From positions 1 to 11,625 of the forward strand of contig CANJZR010000064.1 of assembly GCA_947479075.1 (NCBI GenBank): a stretch of 11,625 bases of DNA. Direction: 5' to 3'. Positions 1-6,649 of the stretch are shown one piece after another; the stretch's first letter is position 1, and every line of letters starts with the position of its first letter. The DNA is from Planctomycetaceae bacterium (lineage in GTDB: Bacteria > Planctomycetota > Planctomycetia > Planctomycetales > Planctomycetaceae). The notes beneath the pieces were generated by a model. The model ran no database searches. It was not told the origin of the DNA and saw nothing but the letters and a program-made list of their open reading frames with translations. Made by a program: the position numbers and the translations under genes.

Positions 1-1713
1 CTGGAACGGAGAACGTCGCGTGTCGCTGTAATTGACGCGGCCCATCTTGGGGCTCATGCCGTATTCGGTCACCATCCGGCGAGCGGTATCAGTCGCCCTC
101 TCCAAATCGTTTCGAGCTCCGGTCCCGATCTCCTGAAACACGGCCTCCTCAGCTGCGATGCCGCCAAGCAGCACGCAGATGTCGTTGACCAGTTCGGACT
201 GCGTGGTGATGTGTTTGTCATCGTCGGGACGTTGCAGCATGTAGCCGAGTGCCCCGAATCCGCGCGGGATGATCGAAATCTTGTGGACTGGATCGGTGTT
301 GGGGAGGCTGCACGCGACAAGGGCGTGTCCCGACTCGTGGCAGGCGATCCGGCGTTTTTCTTCTTCGTTGATGATGCGGCTCGCCTTCTCGAGGCCGATG
401 CTCACGCGTTCGACAGCCTCTTCCAGTTCGCTCATCGTGACCGCCGCTTTGTTCTTGCGAGCGGCGAGCAGGGCTCCCTCATTCACCAGGTTTTCCAGAT
501 CGGCACCCGAAAAGCCGGGCGTCAGCCTGGCGAGTTTGCCGAGCTGGACATCATCGGCCATTTTGATGCGGGTGGCGTGGACCTTGAGGATCGCCTCGCG
601 TCCCTTGTAGTCAGGGCGGTCGACGAGCACATGCCGATCGAAGCGGCCAGGTCGCATCAGGGCGGGGTCGAGGGTCTCGGGTCGGTTCGTCGCCCCCATC
701 ACGATCACACTTTGGTCGGAGGCGAACCCATCCATTTCGACGAGTAGGGCGTTCAGCGTCTGGTCACGTTCATCGTGTCCGCCGGGCATCCCGCTGCCAC
801 GCACTTTTCCGAGGGCGTCGAGTTCGTCGATGAAGATGATGCTCGGTGCCTTGGCCAGTGCCTGGGCGAACATGTCGCGGACGCGAGCGGCTCCGACCCC
901 GACAAACATCTCGACGAAGTCAGAACCCGAAAGACTGAAGAACGGCACCCCCGCCTCACCCGCGACCGCCTTGGCGAGCAGGGTCTTGCCCGTTCCCGGA
1001 GGTCCGACAAGCAACACTCCTCGCGGGATGCGTCCGCCGAGTGCCTGATATTTTGCAGGCGTCCTGAGAAACTCGACCACTTCTCGCAGCTCTTCGACCG
1101 CTTCGTCGATGCCAGCCACCTTGTCAAAGGTGATCCGAGTCTCTTCACCATCGAACAGCTTGCCTCGACTACGGCCAAACGACATGGCTGCTCCGGGTCC
1201 CGTCATTTTTCGGAAGAAGAAGATCAGCGCCATCAAGGTCATCGCCATCATCGCCAGCGTGATGAGCGATGACCATTCGGTCACCGGTTGCTGGCCGTGA
1301 ACAGCAATCCCGGCCTGATGCAGCTCTTCACTGAGCTTATCCAGAGACCGATCGGGGATCGCTCCGATGCTGACATACGAGCGAGTGATTCGCTCCGGGG
1401 GAGTCGAGGATGAACTCGCCCCGCTAAAGGGCCAGGCATCCCCGGAATTCCGCTCCGGGTTCGGGCGATCTTGAAACGTGATGTAGGTATGACCGAATTG
1501 CAGTTCATGCACATTCGATGAGTTGTAGAGCTTCTTCTCCAGCCCGGTTCGGAACTCTCCATAGCTGAGTTCACGTCCCATCCGCTGGGTCGCTATCCAG
1601 TACCAGCAGGCAGCAATCAGAATTCCGACGACGAGGAGATACCAGCTGAAATTTGATGACTTGTCCGGATGGTTCTTGGAAGACTTGGGAGTTGGACTCT
1701 CGGGCGTGGTCAT
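1..1713 (-). CDS. ftsH: FtsH, ATP-dependent zinc metalloprotease (C-terminus cut off by window edge)
   Basis: FtsH is a membrane-anchored AAA+ protease that unfolds and degrades damaged membrane proteins and some soluble regulators. The 571 codons present show, in order: a TM segment near residues 24-41, a roughly 100-residue exported domain, a second TM near 148-167, Walker A GPPGTGKT (237-244), the pore region FVEMFVGVG (266-274), Walker B IIFIDE (292-297), the second region of homology ending RPGRFDR (354-360), the zinc motif HESGH (459-463) and the third ligand Asp536 in ARNDLERAT. The usual zinc motif is HEAGH; here Ala is Ser, but both His and the Glu are kept. The ATG at 1713 is the first in frame, with an in-frame TGA six codons upstream. 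E. coli FtsH has 644 residues, so probably only the C-terminal tail is missing. Planctomycetes often have several FtsH copies; which one this is cannot be told. Confidence 0.97.
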   Translation of the reverse strand, partial: MTTPESPTPKSSKNHPDKSSNFSWYLLVVGILIAACWYWIATQRMGRELSYGEFRTGLEKKLYNSSNVHELQFGHTYITFQDRPNPERNSGDAWPFSGASSSSTPPERITRSYVSIGAIPDRSLDKLSEELHQAGIAVHGQQPVTEWSSLITLAMMAMTLMALIFFFRKMTGPGAAMSFGRSRGKLFDGEETRITFDKVAGIDEAVEELREVVEFLRTPAKYQALGGRIPRGVLLVGPPGTGKTLLAKAVAGEAGVPFFSLSGSDFVEMFVGVGAARVRDMFAQALAKAPSIIFIDELDALGKVRGSGMPGGHDERDQTLNALLVEMDGFASDQSVIVMGATNRPETLDPALMRPGRFDRHVLVDRPDYKGREAILKVHATRIKMADDVQLGKLARLTPGFSGADLENLVNEGALLAARKNKAAVTMSELEEAVERVSIGLEKASRIINEEEKRRIACHESGHALVACSLPNTDPVHKISIIPRGFGALGYMLQRPDDDKHITTQSELVNDICVLLGGIAAEEAVFQEIGTGARNDLERATDTARRMVTEYGMSPKMGRVNYSDTRRSPFQ

Positions 1714-1783
1714 GCGAAATCCTGTCAGTCATTTCTGCGGGAGGCGTGCAACTCACAAAGAGGATGACCGGTTCCGCAGATTC

Positions 1784-1812
1784 ACTCTATTCCTCGACTT
1801 GGAAGTGGTCAA
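1784..1812 (-). promoter_or_regulatory. Candidate sigma-70-like promoter for ftsH
   Basis: Read on the minus strand, TTGACC (1812-1807, 5 of 6 to the -35 consensus) is followed after exactly 17 bases by TAGAGT (1789-1784, 4 of 6 to the -10 consensus). The predicted transcript would start near 1777, about 60-65 bases before the ftsH start codon. The position and spacing suit an ftsH promoter. It is a consensus match by eye only, and planctomycete promoters are poorly defined. Confidence 0.4.
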
Positions 1813-1895
1813 TCTGTGATCCGAGTCCGAGCGTCGTCGATTTGCTGCAAGTACTTTCGAGTCAGAGGCTTGAGAGTGTGATGTTGAACTTGATC

Positions 1896-1922
1896 AGCGG
1901 ACCTGTTGATGGTCCGTTTATT
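1896..1922 (+). terminator. Weak terminator-like hairpin
   Basis: CGGACC (1898-1903) and GGTCCG (1911-1916) are a perfect 6-base inverted repeat around a 7-base loop. The stem can be extended by a G-T and an A-T pair, and TTTATT follows. It resembles a short intrinsic terminator on the plus strand, but no plus-strand gene ends just upstream. It may terminate antisense transcription from ftsH or be chance. Confidence 0.25.
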
Positions 1923-2126
1923 CCGCATTTACTGGACTCACCAGTCGTAATGATTGTCCGCTGGATGCTGTCAGAGATGCCGCGAGTGTGAGTTGCGAGA
2001 CGGACTTGCCTGAACTGATGTGACCGAGTCTCTCGATGAGAGAAGAGAATTCATGATGGTTGTTTCATTCTCGTCGGGGCGAAGGAGATTGCCCCGGGTT
2101 TGAAACTCAAAGTGCGGGCTGCTTCC

Positions 2127-2134
2127 AGGGAGGG
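2127..2134 (+). promoter_or_regulatory. Ribosome binding site that fixes the lipoprotein start
   Basis: AGGGAGGG lies 7 bases before the ATG at 2142, an ideal Shine-Dalgarno position. This favours the start at 2142 over the upstream in-frame ATG at 2100. The ATG at 2135 directly after the motif is out of frame. It is one of the clearest ribosome binding sites in the window. Confidence 0.7.
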
Positions 2135-2141
2135 ATGCTGC

Positions 2142-2885
2142 ATGCTGCGTTCTCATTTATTGATCTGCGGATTTCTGACCTGGGGTCTGTTGGGGTGTGC
2201 TTCCTCCAAGACTTCAAACACCGCTCGCACAGCTACCGAGCAGCTGTTGATCTCAAACGCTGTGGATCAGGCTCTCGATAAGATCGACTTCCGGGCCTTC
2301 CGTGGACACACGGTGTTTCTGGATGAGCGTTACGTCGAATGCGTCGACAAGCAATATGTGATTTCGTCAGTTCGTCATCGCATCTTGCATCAGGGTGCGA
2401 TTCTGGTCCCCAAGGCGGAAGACGCCGAGGTGCTGGTCGAACTGCGTACGGGCGTGATTGGAACAGATGTCGCTGATTCGTTTCTGGGTGTTCCCGAAGT
2501 CACTGTTCCGGGCATGTTGACACTGCCTGAAGTCCGGATTCTGACCCGTCAGGTTCAGACGGGAACGGCCAAGCTCGGAATCGTTGCGATCGATGCCAAG
2601 ACCAAGGAAGTCCTCGGCGAAGGCGGGATGACGCTCGCTCAGTCCGACACCAACAACTGGTTTGTCGCTGGGATTGGTCCCTTCCACTCCGGGTCCATTC
2701 ACGGTGAAGTCGAGAACATGACGCAGGGCCCAGCTGCGAACAAGTGGAACTACATTCCCTCGACGGTCGTTTTCGCTAAGCCGAAACAGGAAACCGTTAC
2801 TCCACTCACCCCTCCCGCCATTCAGTACACCAGTACCACTCAAACAGCTCTTGAAGAGACACCGGGTACCGAGACCACCAGGTAG
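2142..2885 (+). CDS. Planctomycete-type lipoprotein of unknown function
   Basis: The 247-residue protein begins with a lipoprotein signal: Arg3, a hydrophobic core, and the lipobox LLGC (16-19), so it should be lipidated on Cys19 after export. The mature part opens with RTATEQLLISNAVDQA (29-44) and VFLDERYV (58-65), then a mixed alpha/beta region with a Gly-rich stretch (GIGPFHSG). The last 35 or so residues are rich in Thr, Pro and Glu and look disordered. From memory it resembles a lipoprotein family common in planctomycetes (I think DUF6655); a domain search would settle this. No enzymatic motif is visible. The start at 2142 is chosen for its strong ribosome binding site and because it puts the signal peptide at the N-terminus; starting at 2100 would add 14 residues before it. 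It is flanked by long gene-free stretches and is probably transcribed alone. Confidence 0.85.
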   Translation: MLRSHLLICGFLTWGLLGCASSKTSNTARTATEQLLISNAVDQALDKIDFRAFRGHTVFLDERYVECVDKQYVISSVRHRILHQGAILVPKAEDAEVLVELRTGVIGTDVADSFLGVPEVTVPGMLTLPEVRILTRQVQTGTAKLGIVAIDAKTKEVLGEGGMTLAQSDTNNWFVAGIGPFHSGSIHGEVENMTQGPAANKWNYIPSTVVFAKPKQETVTPLTPPAIQYTSTTQTALEETPGTETTR

Positions 2886-2913
2886 ATTTTCCAGCTCCTC
2901 GGCGGTTTGTATT

Positions 2914-2948
2914 GCAGATGGCTGACCTCATATTGAGCGGCCATCTGC
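2914..2948 (+). terminator. Long hairpin downstream of the lipoprotein gene
   Basis: GCAGATGGC (2914-2922) and GCCATCTGC (2940-2948) form a perfect 9-base stem. Inside it CTCA (2927-2930) pairs with TGAG (2934-2937) around the loop TAT. The structure starts 29 bases after the lipoprotein stop codon, where a 3'-end hairpin is expected. No T-tract follows, so it is either a factor-assisted terminator or an mRNA-stabilising structure. Confidence 0.45.
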
Positions 2949-3172
2949 CTGGGCTGATCATCCCGTGGCCAAGCGAGGGAAAGATTGCCTCGTCATTTCG
3001 CCGTCGCGACATGCAGCAATCAAGGCGCGTGACGTTCGCTCGAGTCTCGCGTACCTATCCGACGGAGACCTGAAAAGTTTTGATCAATCTGGAAAAAACA
3101 CCAGCGACACTTTGGCCCGAGGGACGCTCAACGGAGCGATTGCACCGCAATCTCATGGCCGCTTGATTTCAG

Positions 3173-3196
3173 AAACCGAGTGAATTACCTCGGTTT
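3173..3196. terminator. Short symmetric hairpin
   Basis: AAACCGAG (3173-3180) and CTCGGTTT (3189-3196) form a perfect 8-base stem around an 8-base loop. The A-rich left end and T-rich right end give it the look of a weak bidirectional terminator. The right arm can alternatively pair locally as CTCG-GTTTT-CGAG (3189-3201). No gene ends immediately next to it on either strand. Confidence 0.3.
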
Positions 3197-3270
3197 TCGA
3201 GTTCTGGAGACCCACGTTCGGCAATTTTTGCAGAGCCGGTCGGGGCTGTATGAAATCAAGGGAAGTCGTA

Positions 3271-3299
3271 TTGACCCATTTGGGAAACGGGCATAAGTT
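3271..3299 (+). promoter_or_regulatory. Candidate promoter for a small RNA
   Basis: TTGACC (3271-3276) is 5 of 6 to the -35 consensus. CATAAG (3292-3297, spacer 15) matches the -10 consensus at 4 of 6, and TAAGTT (3294-3299, spacer 17) at 3 of 6. The spacing and -10 match are imperfect. It is listed mainly because a strong terminator ends about 215 bases downstream with no gene between. Confidence 0.2.
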
Positions 3300-3303
3300 C
3301 CCC

Positions 3304-3515
3304 GCGTTCGATCGCGACAGCGGTAGAACAACACGCGTTGCGTGGATGCCACGTCAAGGATGACAGGCACGGTGGATCGAAGGCATGGATGCCGACGATT
3401 CCCGGTTTTTCCTCGTAGCAAATGTTGCTCTTCAGCCGTCTGCGAAGTCTTATCGCCCCCGGAAATAGCTTGAGTCCAAAGCCCCCCCTAGGACTCGCTG
3501 TTTCCGGGATTTTTT
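3304..3515 (+). ncRNA. Possible small RNA of about 215 nt
   Basis: This is an inference from two signals: a promoter-like pair at 3271-3299 and a strong intrinsic terminator at 3458-3515, with no plausible reading frame between them. The interval includes the hairpin CGTGG-ATG-CCACG near 3340-3352 and the near-palindrome GGCAT-GG-ATGCC near 3383-3394. It matches no RNA family I know. The alternative is a long 3' untranslated region of the lipoprotein gene whose true terminator is the one at 3458-3515. The 5' end is only approximate. Confidence 0.22.
3458..3515 (+). terminator. Strong intrinsic terminator with a C-rich loop
   Basis: The left arm 3458-3469 pairs with 3497-3508 (12 pairs, one a T-G wobble). 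After a two-base bulge (3470-3471), GAGTCC (3472-3477) pairs with GGACTC (3491-3496). The 13-base loop (3478-3490) contains seven consecutive C. A run of six T (3510-3515) follows one base after the stem. Read on the minus strand no T-run follows, so it works only for plus-strand transcription. The nearest plus-strand gene upstream ends 570 bases away. Confidence 0.8.
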
Positions 3516-3648
3516 ATTGGCAGTCTGGTTTCAGCTGGCATCGAGTATTTCTCCGGTATGTCACGTCAGCCGTCTCACTCTGAGTTGTGACCGCCATGCG
3601 TTAAATTGTCACTCTCTGCCACGTGACCATCGCTCTGGACTTCGTTGT

Positions 3649-4479
3649 ATGATTATCGACGCACATCAACACTACTGGGAAATCGGGCGTTTCGACACCG
3701 ACTGGCTCCAGATCCCCGAGCACCGCAAGATCTGTCGCGATTACCGGCCCGAACACCTCAAGCCCCTCATTGAGGCAGCTGGAGTCTCGAAGACAATCTT
3801 TGTGCAGACGCAGCACGATCTCGATGAGAACCGCTGGGCATTGCAGTTCGCGGCACAAAACGACTGGATCTGTGGCGTCGTCGGCTGGATCGATCTTGTC
3901 AGTCCGGAGTGTGAAGCCCAGTTGGCCGAGTTCCGGACGAACCCCAAGTTCGTCGGCGTGCGGCACATTACCCAGGGAGAACCCGATGACGACTTCATTG
4001 TCCGGTCCGATGTCCAGCGCGGGCTCAAGGTCCTGCAAAAGCACAAGGTCCCATTTGATGTGTTGTTTTACGTAAAACACCTGAAGCACGCTGCCACGCT
4101 CGGCCGGGACCTGCCCGAACTCCCGATGGTGATCGATCACCTCGCCAAGCCGAAGATCAAAGAACAACGCTTCGACGACTGGGAACCGAACTTCCGCGCA
4201 GCTGCGAAGTTCCCGAACATGCACTGCAAGCTTTCGGGGATGATCACCGAGGCCGACTGGGTTCACTGGAAGCCCGATGATCTGCGCCGCTACGTCGACG
4301 TCGCACTCGAATGTTTTGGACCAAAACGATTGATGTACGGCAGTGACTGGCCCGTTTGCGAATTAGCGGGAAGTTACCAGCAACAGTTCGATGCTTTGCG
4401 TTTCTGTCTGAGTCAACTCAGCGACGCCGAGCGACAGGAGATCTACTGCGGGACTGCCCAACGGTTCTATGGTGTGTGA
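3649..4479 (+). CDS. Amidohydrolase, COG3618 type (predicted TIM-barrel lactone hydrolase)
   Basis: The 276-residue protein belongs to the amidohydrolase-2 family, metal-assisted hydrolases with a TIM-barrel fold; COG3618 members include L-fuconolactonase and other sugar or aromatic lactonases. Visible motifs are the N-terminal DAHQHYW (4-10, metal-binding His6 and His8), GVRHI (103-107), DHLAKP (163-168, with a conserved His), KLSG (194-197) and YGSDWPV (230-236, with the catalytic-type Asp233). Length and motif order are normal for the family. The ATG at 3649 puts DAHQH at residue 4, as is usual; the frame is open back to 3517, but that extension lacks family similarity and overlaps the terminator region. 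No other sugar-catabolism gene is nearby, so the substrate cannot be named. No signal peptide is present, so it should be cytoplasmic. Confidence 0.9.
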   Translation: MIIDAHQHYWEIGRFDTDWLQIPEHRKICRDYRPEHLKPLIEAAGVSKTIFVQTQHDLDENRWALQFAAQNDWICGVVGWIDLVSPECEAQLAEFRTNPKFVGVRHITQGEPDDDFIVRSDVQRGLKVLQKHKVPFDVLFYVKHLKHAATLGRDLPELPMVIDHLAKPKIKEQRFDDWEPNFRAAAKFPNMHCKLSGMITEADWVHWKPDDLRRYVDVALECFGPKRLMYGSDWPVCELAGSYQQQFDALRFCLSQLSDAERQEIYCGTAQRFYGV

Positions 4480-4550
4480 AAAAACGCGTGCGAATTCTTA
4501 GGGTGTCCTGGTGACTGGGCCTTGTTCTTCCGTTTGTTTTAGAGGCCCGT

Positions 4551-6017
4551 ATGAATTCCGCCATACTCGCTCTGGCAACCCGCACGCTAAACAGTTCGGC
4601 GAAGCACCTCGGATGGCATCTGGCCATCTGGGGAATCGCGGTATTGACCTTGGCGGCGCTGCTGCGTGTGTTCCTTTATCAGCAGAGGTTCACAGCCTCC
4701 GGATTGGAGTTCATGCAATGGAGTGTTGAACTCAATCTCCTGGCGACCACGCTGGCCGGGATTGGGCTATTCGCCACGCGGATCACTGCTGAACGAGAAG
4801 CTGGAACGCTGGATTTGTTACGTCTGGCAGGGTTGGGCTCCGCGGGGATCATTGTAACTCTCTGGCTACCGCTGCTGATCTCCTGCTCGATGCTGCTGAT
4901 TGTTCAGGTTCCATTTGCCATGTTCGCCGTGACACTGGGGGGGATCACACCGTCCCAAGTGGTCGCGGTCTATGTGACAATGTGTTTACATCTCTTTTTC
5001 GTTTCGTCGATCGGTCTCTGGGCATCAGTGCATTGCCGGACGTCGGCGGGGGCAGTGCTACTGACAGCTGTTCTGTTGGCATTGTGGTGTTTCGGTGCCA
5101 GATCGATACAACCGATCCTGATCATCATCGGAGGGTTTTCTCGATCGATCAACGGGCTGACGCTCGCGATCTATGAACTTCTGGAACCTTACCGATCGAT
5201 TTCCGGGTTCAATCGCGTCTCTCAAATCCTGAGTTTCCGCAACTTGCGTCCCGTCTGGTGGGACTGGCCTGATCTCTGGCAGATCGGTTTAGGGTGTATC
5301 GCAATCTTGTGGGCATGGGCTTCACTTGAGTTTCAGGCATCGAGAGACGGTCGAGTACTGTGGAGGAGATCCATCCCACGGATTCGACGATTACGCTCCT
5401 GGAAGAACTCCATCGTCTGGAAGGAGTTCATATTCCTGACCGGTGGCTGGCGTGGAATGGCCATTCGAGCTGTGCTGTACCCACTCGTCGGGATCACGTT
5501 CAGCGACGGCTGGAAACTGGAGCGGATGTACGAGCCAGGGATCCGCATGCTGGGCTGGGACGGGGCGATATTGATGGCCCAGGTCTTCAGTCGGGAATTC
5601 CGTGATGAGACTTGGGACACTCTGCGGTTGGTTCCCCTGACTCTACGCCAGCTGTGCTATCGAAAGGTTGTCGGTGTCGCTCTGGCGCTTGTTCCGGGTG
5701 TGATCTGGATGCTGATCACGAAACACCACTGGAAGTTCTACTTCGGAGGGATTGAGCACTTCTTTTTCTGTACCCTCGTTTTATTCAGTTGGTGTGTCAC
5801 CGCATTCGTCTCAATTATACTTTACCGTTTCACTTGGTCGATTGCGTTTCTCATCGGCCTTGTATCCGCTACTGCGGAATTGCAACTTGTGGATTCCTTT
5901 ATGATCCTCAGGCGATACCCACAGCTAACGCTGTTCTTGATGTCGATCCTGAATTTGATCACCTGCATCATCCTGTCCCAGCTGACCCGGATTCGAATTC
6001 GATATTTGTCGGAATGA
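4551..6017 (+). CDS. Multi-pass membrane protein resembling ABC-2 permeases, with two similar halves
   Basis: The 488-residue protein has about ten hydrophobic segments. The N-terminal half has TMs near 22-42, 62-78, 98-126, 135-158 and 165-195. Between the second and third lies ITAEREAGTLDLLRL (78-92), matching the cytoplasmic ExxxGTLxxLxx signature of ABC-2 exporter permeases. The C-terminal half begins with IVWKEFIF (288-295), similar to the start of other permease units, and repeats the signature in weaker form as VFSREFRDETWDTLRL (345-360), followed by TMs near 372-390, 402-425, 428-445 and 458-478. It thus looks like a tandem pair of permease-like modules. No ABC ATPase gene lies in the window, so the transport substrate and partner are unknown. 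The start is supported by AGAGG (4541-4545) five bases before the ATG. It follows the amidohydrolase by 71 bases and may share its transcript. Confidence 0.75.
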   Translation: MNSAILALATRTLNSSAKHLGWHLAIWGIAVLTLAALLRVFLYQQRFTASGLEFMQWSVELNLLATTLAGIGLFATRITAEREAGTLDLLRLAGLGSAGIIVTLWLPLLISCSMLLIVQVPFAMFAVTLGGITPSQVVAVYVTMCLHLFFVSSIGLWASVHCRTSAGAVLLTAVLLALWCFGARSIQPILIIIGGFSRSINGLTLAIYELLEPYRSISGFNRVSQILSFRNLRPVWWDWPDLWQIGLGCIAILWAWASLEFQASRDGRVLWRRSIPRIRRLRSWKNSIVWKEFIFLTGGWRGMAIRAVLYPLVGITFSDGWKLERMYEPGIRMLGWDGAILMAQVFSREFRDETWDTLRLVPLTLRQLCYRKVVGVALALVPGVIWMLITKHHWKFYFGGIEHFFFCTLVLFSWCVTAFVSIILYRFTWSIAFLIGLVSATAELQLVDSFMILRRYPQLTLFLMSILNLITCIILSQLTRIRIRYLSE

Positions 6018-6076
6018 ATCGATGGACCACGACATCAGGCGTTGGGAATCTCACGCGTACATTGACACCCACCCTG

Positions 6077-6502
6077 TTACTCGTCCTCATCCTTCTTCTT
6101 CAACACCCGTCGGCGGATTGGAGCGGGCTTCTTTTCGACTTCGCTGGCTCCGATGGCATTCTTGACTGCTTCCAGCATCACATCCATGGCGAACGGCTTG
6201 CGCAGGTAATCAACGGCTCCGAGCATCTCTGCATACGCTTTGTGCCGACCTCCTTCGTTGGCAGTGATCATGATCACCTTGGGCGGCGCATCGAGAGTCC
6301 GTAGAAACTCCAGAACTGGAAAGCCACCCATGCGGGGCATCATCATGTCGGTGATGACCAGATCAGGCCGCTCGGCGGTGATCAGCCGTTGCCCGTCGAT
6401 TCCGTTGGTGGCCAGTACCACGCGATATCCGGCACCTTCCAGTACTGCGGACAGCGTGGAACCAATTTCCCGGTCATCCTCGATCAACACAATCGTCGCC
6501 AT
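6077..6502 (-). CDS. Single-domain response regulator (CheY-like receiver)
   Basis: The 141-residue protein is a lone receiver domain that would be phosphorylated by a histidine kinase. The family residues are all present: acidic pair Asp9-Asp10 in LIEDD, phosphoacceptor Asp52 in ITDMMMPRMGG, Thr80 in IMITAN and Lys102 in LRKPF. There is no DNA-binding or enzymatic output domain. The last 20 or so residues (KKPAPIRRRVLKKKDEDE) form a basic then acidic tail. The ATG at 6502 gives the standard MATIVLIEDD start; an in-frame start at 6559 would add 19 unrelated residues. No kinase is encoded nearby, so it is an orphan. It converges on the permease-like gene with 59 bases between the stop codons and no obvious terminator, and is divergent from ribE. 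Confidence 0.93.
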   Translation of the reverse strand: MATIVLIEDDREIGSTLSAVLEGAGYRVVLATNGIDGQRLITAERPDLVITDMMMPRMGGFPVLEFLRTLDAPPKVIMITANEGGRHKAYAEMLGAVDYLRKPFAMDVMLEAVKNAIGASEVEKKPAPIRRRVLKKKDEDE

Positions 6503-6569
6503 GCCATCTATTCCCGTTGAGAAGGCGGTGCCCCACCTTCGACCTGAAGTAAACCGCATGATACCCTGT

Positions 6570-6592
6570 GACCCTGATGCTTGTCAGGGGTC
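6570..6592 (+). other. Small inverted repeat upstream of ribE
   Basis: GACCCTGA (6570-6577) pairs with TCAGGGGTC (6584-6592) with one bulged G, about 58 bases before the ribE start codon. It could be a leader hairpin of ribE or a site acting on the divergent response regulator gene. The surrounding bases do not show the conserved multi-stem FMN riboswitch pattern. Confidence 0.2.
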
Positions 6593-6649
6593 CCGCCATG
6601 CATCCGGGGACAAGGTGCCCGCGAAATCGTGAATCGCAAGGTGTTTTCC

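Larger units (their letters stand above)
1714..2141. other. 428-base divergent intergenic region between ftsH and lipoprotein gene
   Basis: No convincing coding sequence lies here; the longest open frame (from 1653 on the plus strand) overlaps the ftsH start and has no recognisable content. The region must carry the promoters of both divergent genes. It holds a candidate ftsH promoter (1784-1812), an inverted repeat followed by T-rich sequence (1896-1922) and a small hairpin CTCTC-GAT-GAGAG near 2031-2043 in the presumed leader of the lipoprotein gene. No clear promoter for the lipoprotein gene was found. Confidence 0.6.
2886..3648. other. 763-base region without a convincing protein gene
   Basis: Open frames here (2965-3183 plus, 3185-3421 minus, and the upstream extension of the amidohydrolase frame from 3517) have no recognisable domains, and the minus-strand one is Arg/Cys-rich in the manner of a chance frame. 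The region holds three inverted repeats (2914-2948, 3173-3196, 3458-3508), the last a strong terminator. It also holds small hairpins such as CGTGG-ATG-CCACG near 3340-3352 and a promoter-like pair at 3271-3297. The concentration of structure suggests a transcribed non-coding part, possibly a small RNA. Confidence 0.55.

Noticed and set aside
1653..1991. Plus-strand open frame of 112 codons overlapping the ftsH start
   Set aside because: It runs antisense into ftsH, has no domain-like content and no ribosome binding site, and looks like a chance frame.
3185..3421. Minus-strand open frame of 78 codons in the gene-free region
   Set aside because: The product is Arg- and Cys-rich with no hydrophobic pattern or motif, no ribosome binding site was seen, and the frame begins inside a hairpin-rich stretch.
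3517..3648. Upstream in-frame extension of the amidohydrolase
   Set aside because: The 44 extra residues begin at the end of a terminator and lack family similarity; the ATG at 3649 places the metal-binding DAHQH motif at the usual position.
6503..6649. FMN riboswitch before riboflavin synthase
   Set aside because: The 147-base leader holds one small hairpin but not the conserved multi-stem pattern and sequence blocks of the RFN element.
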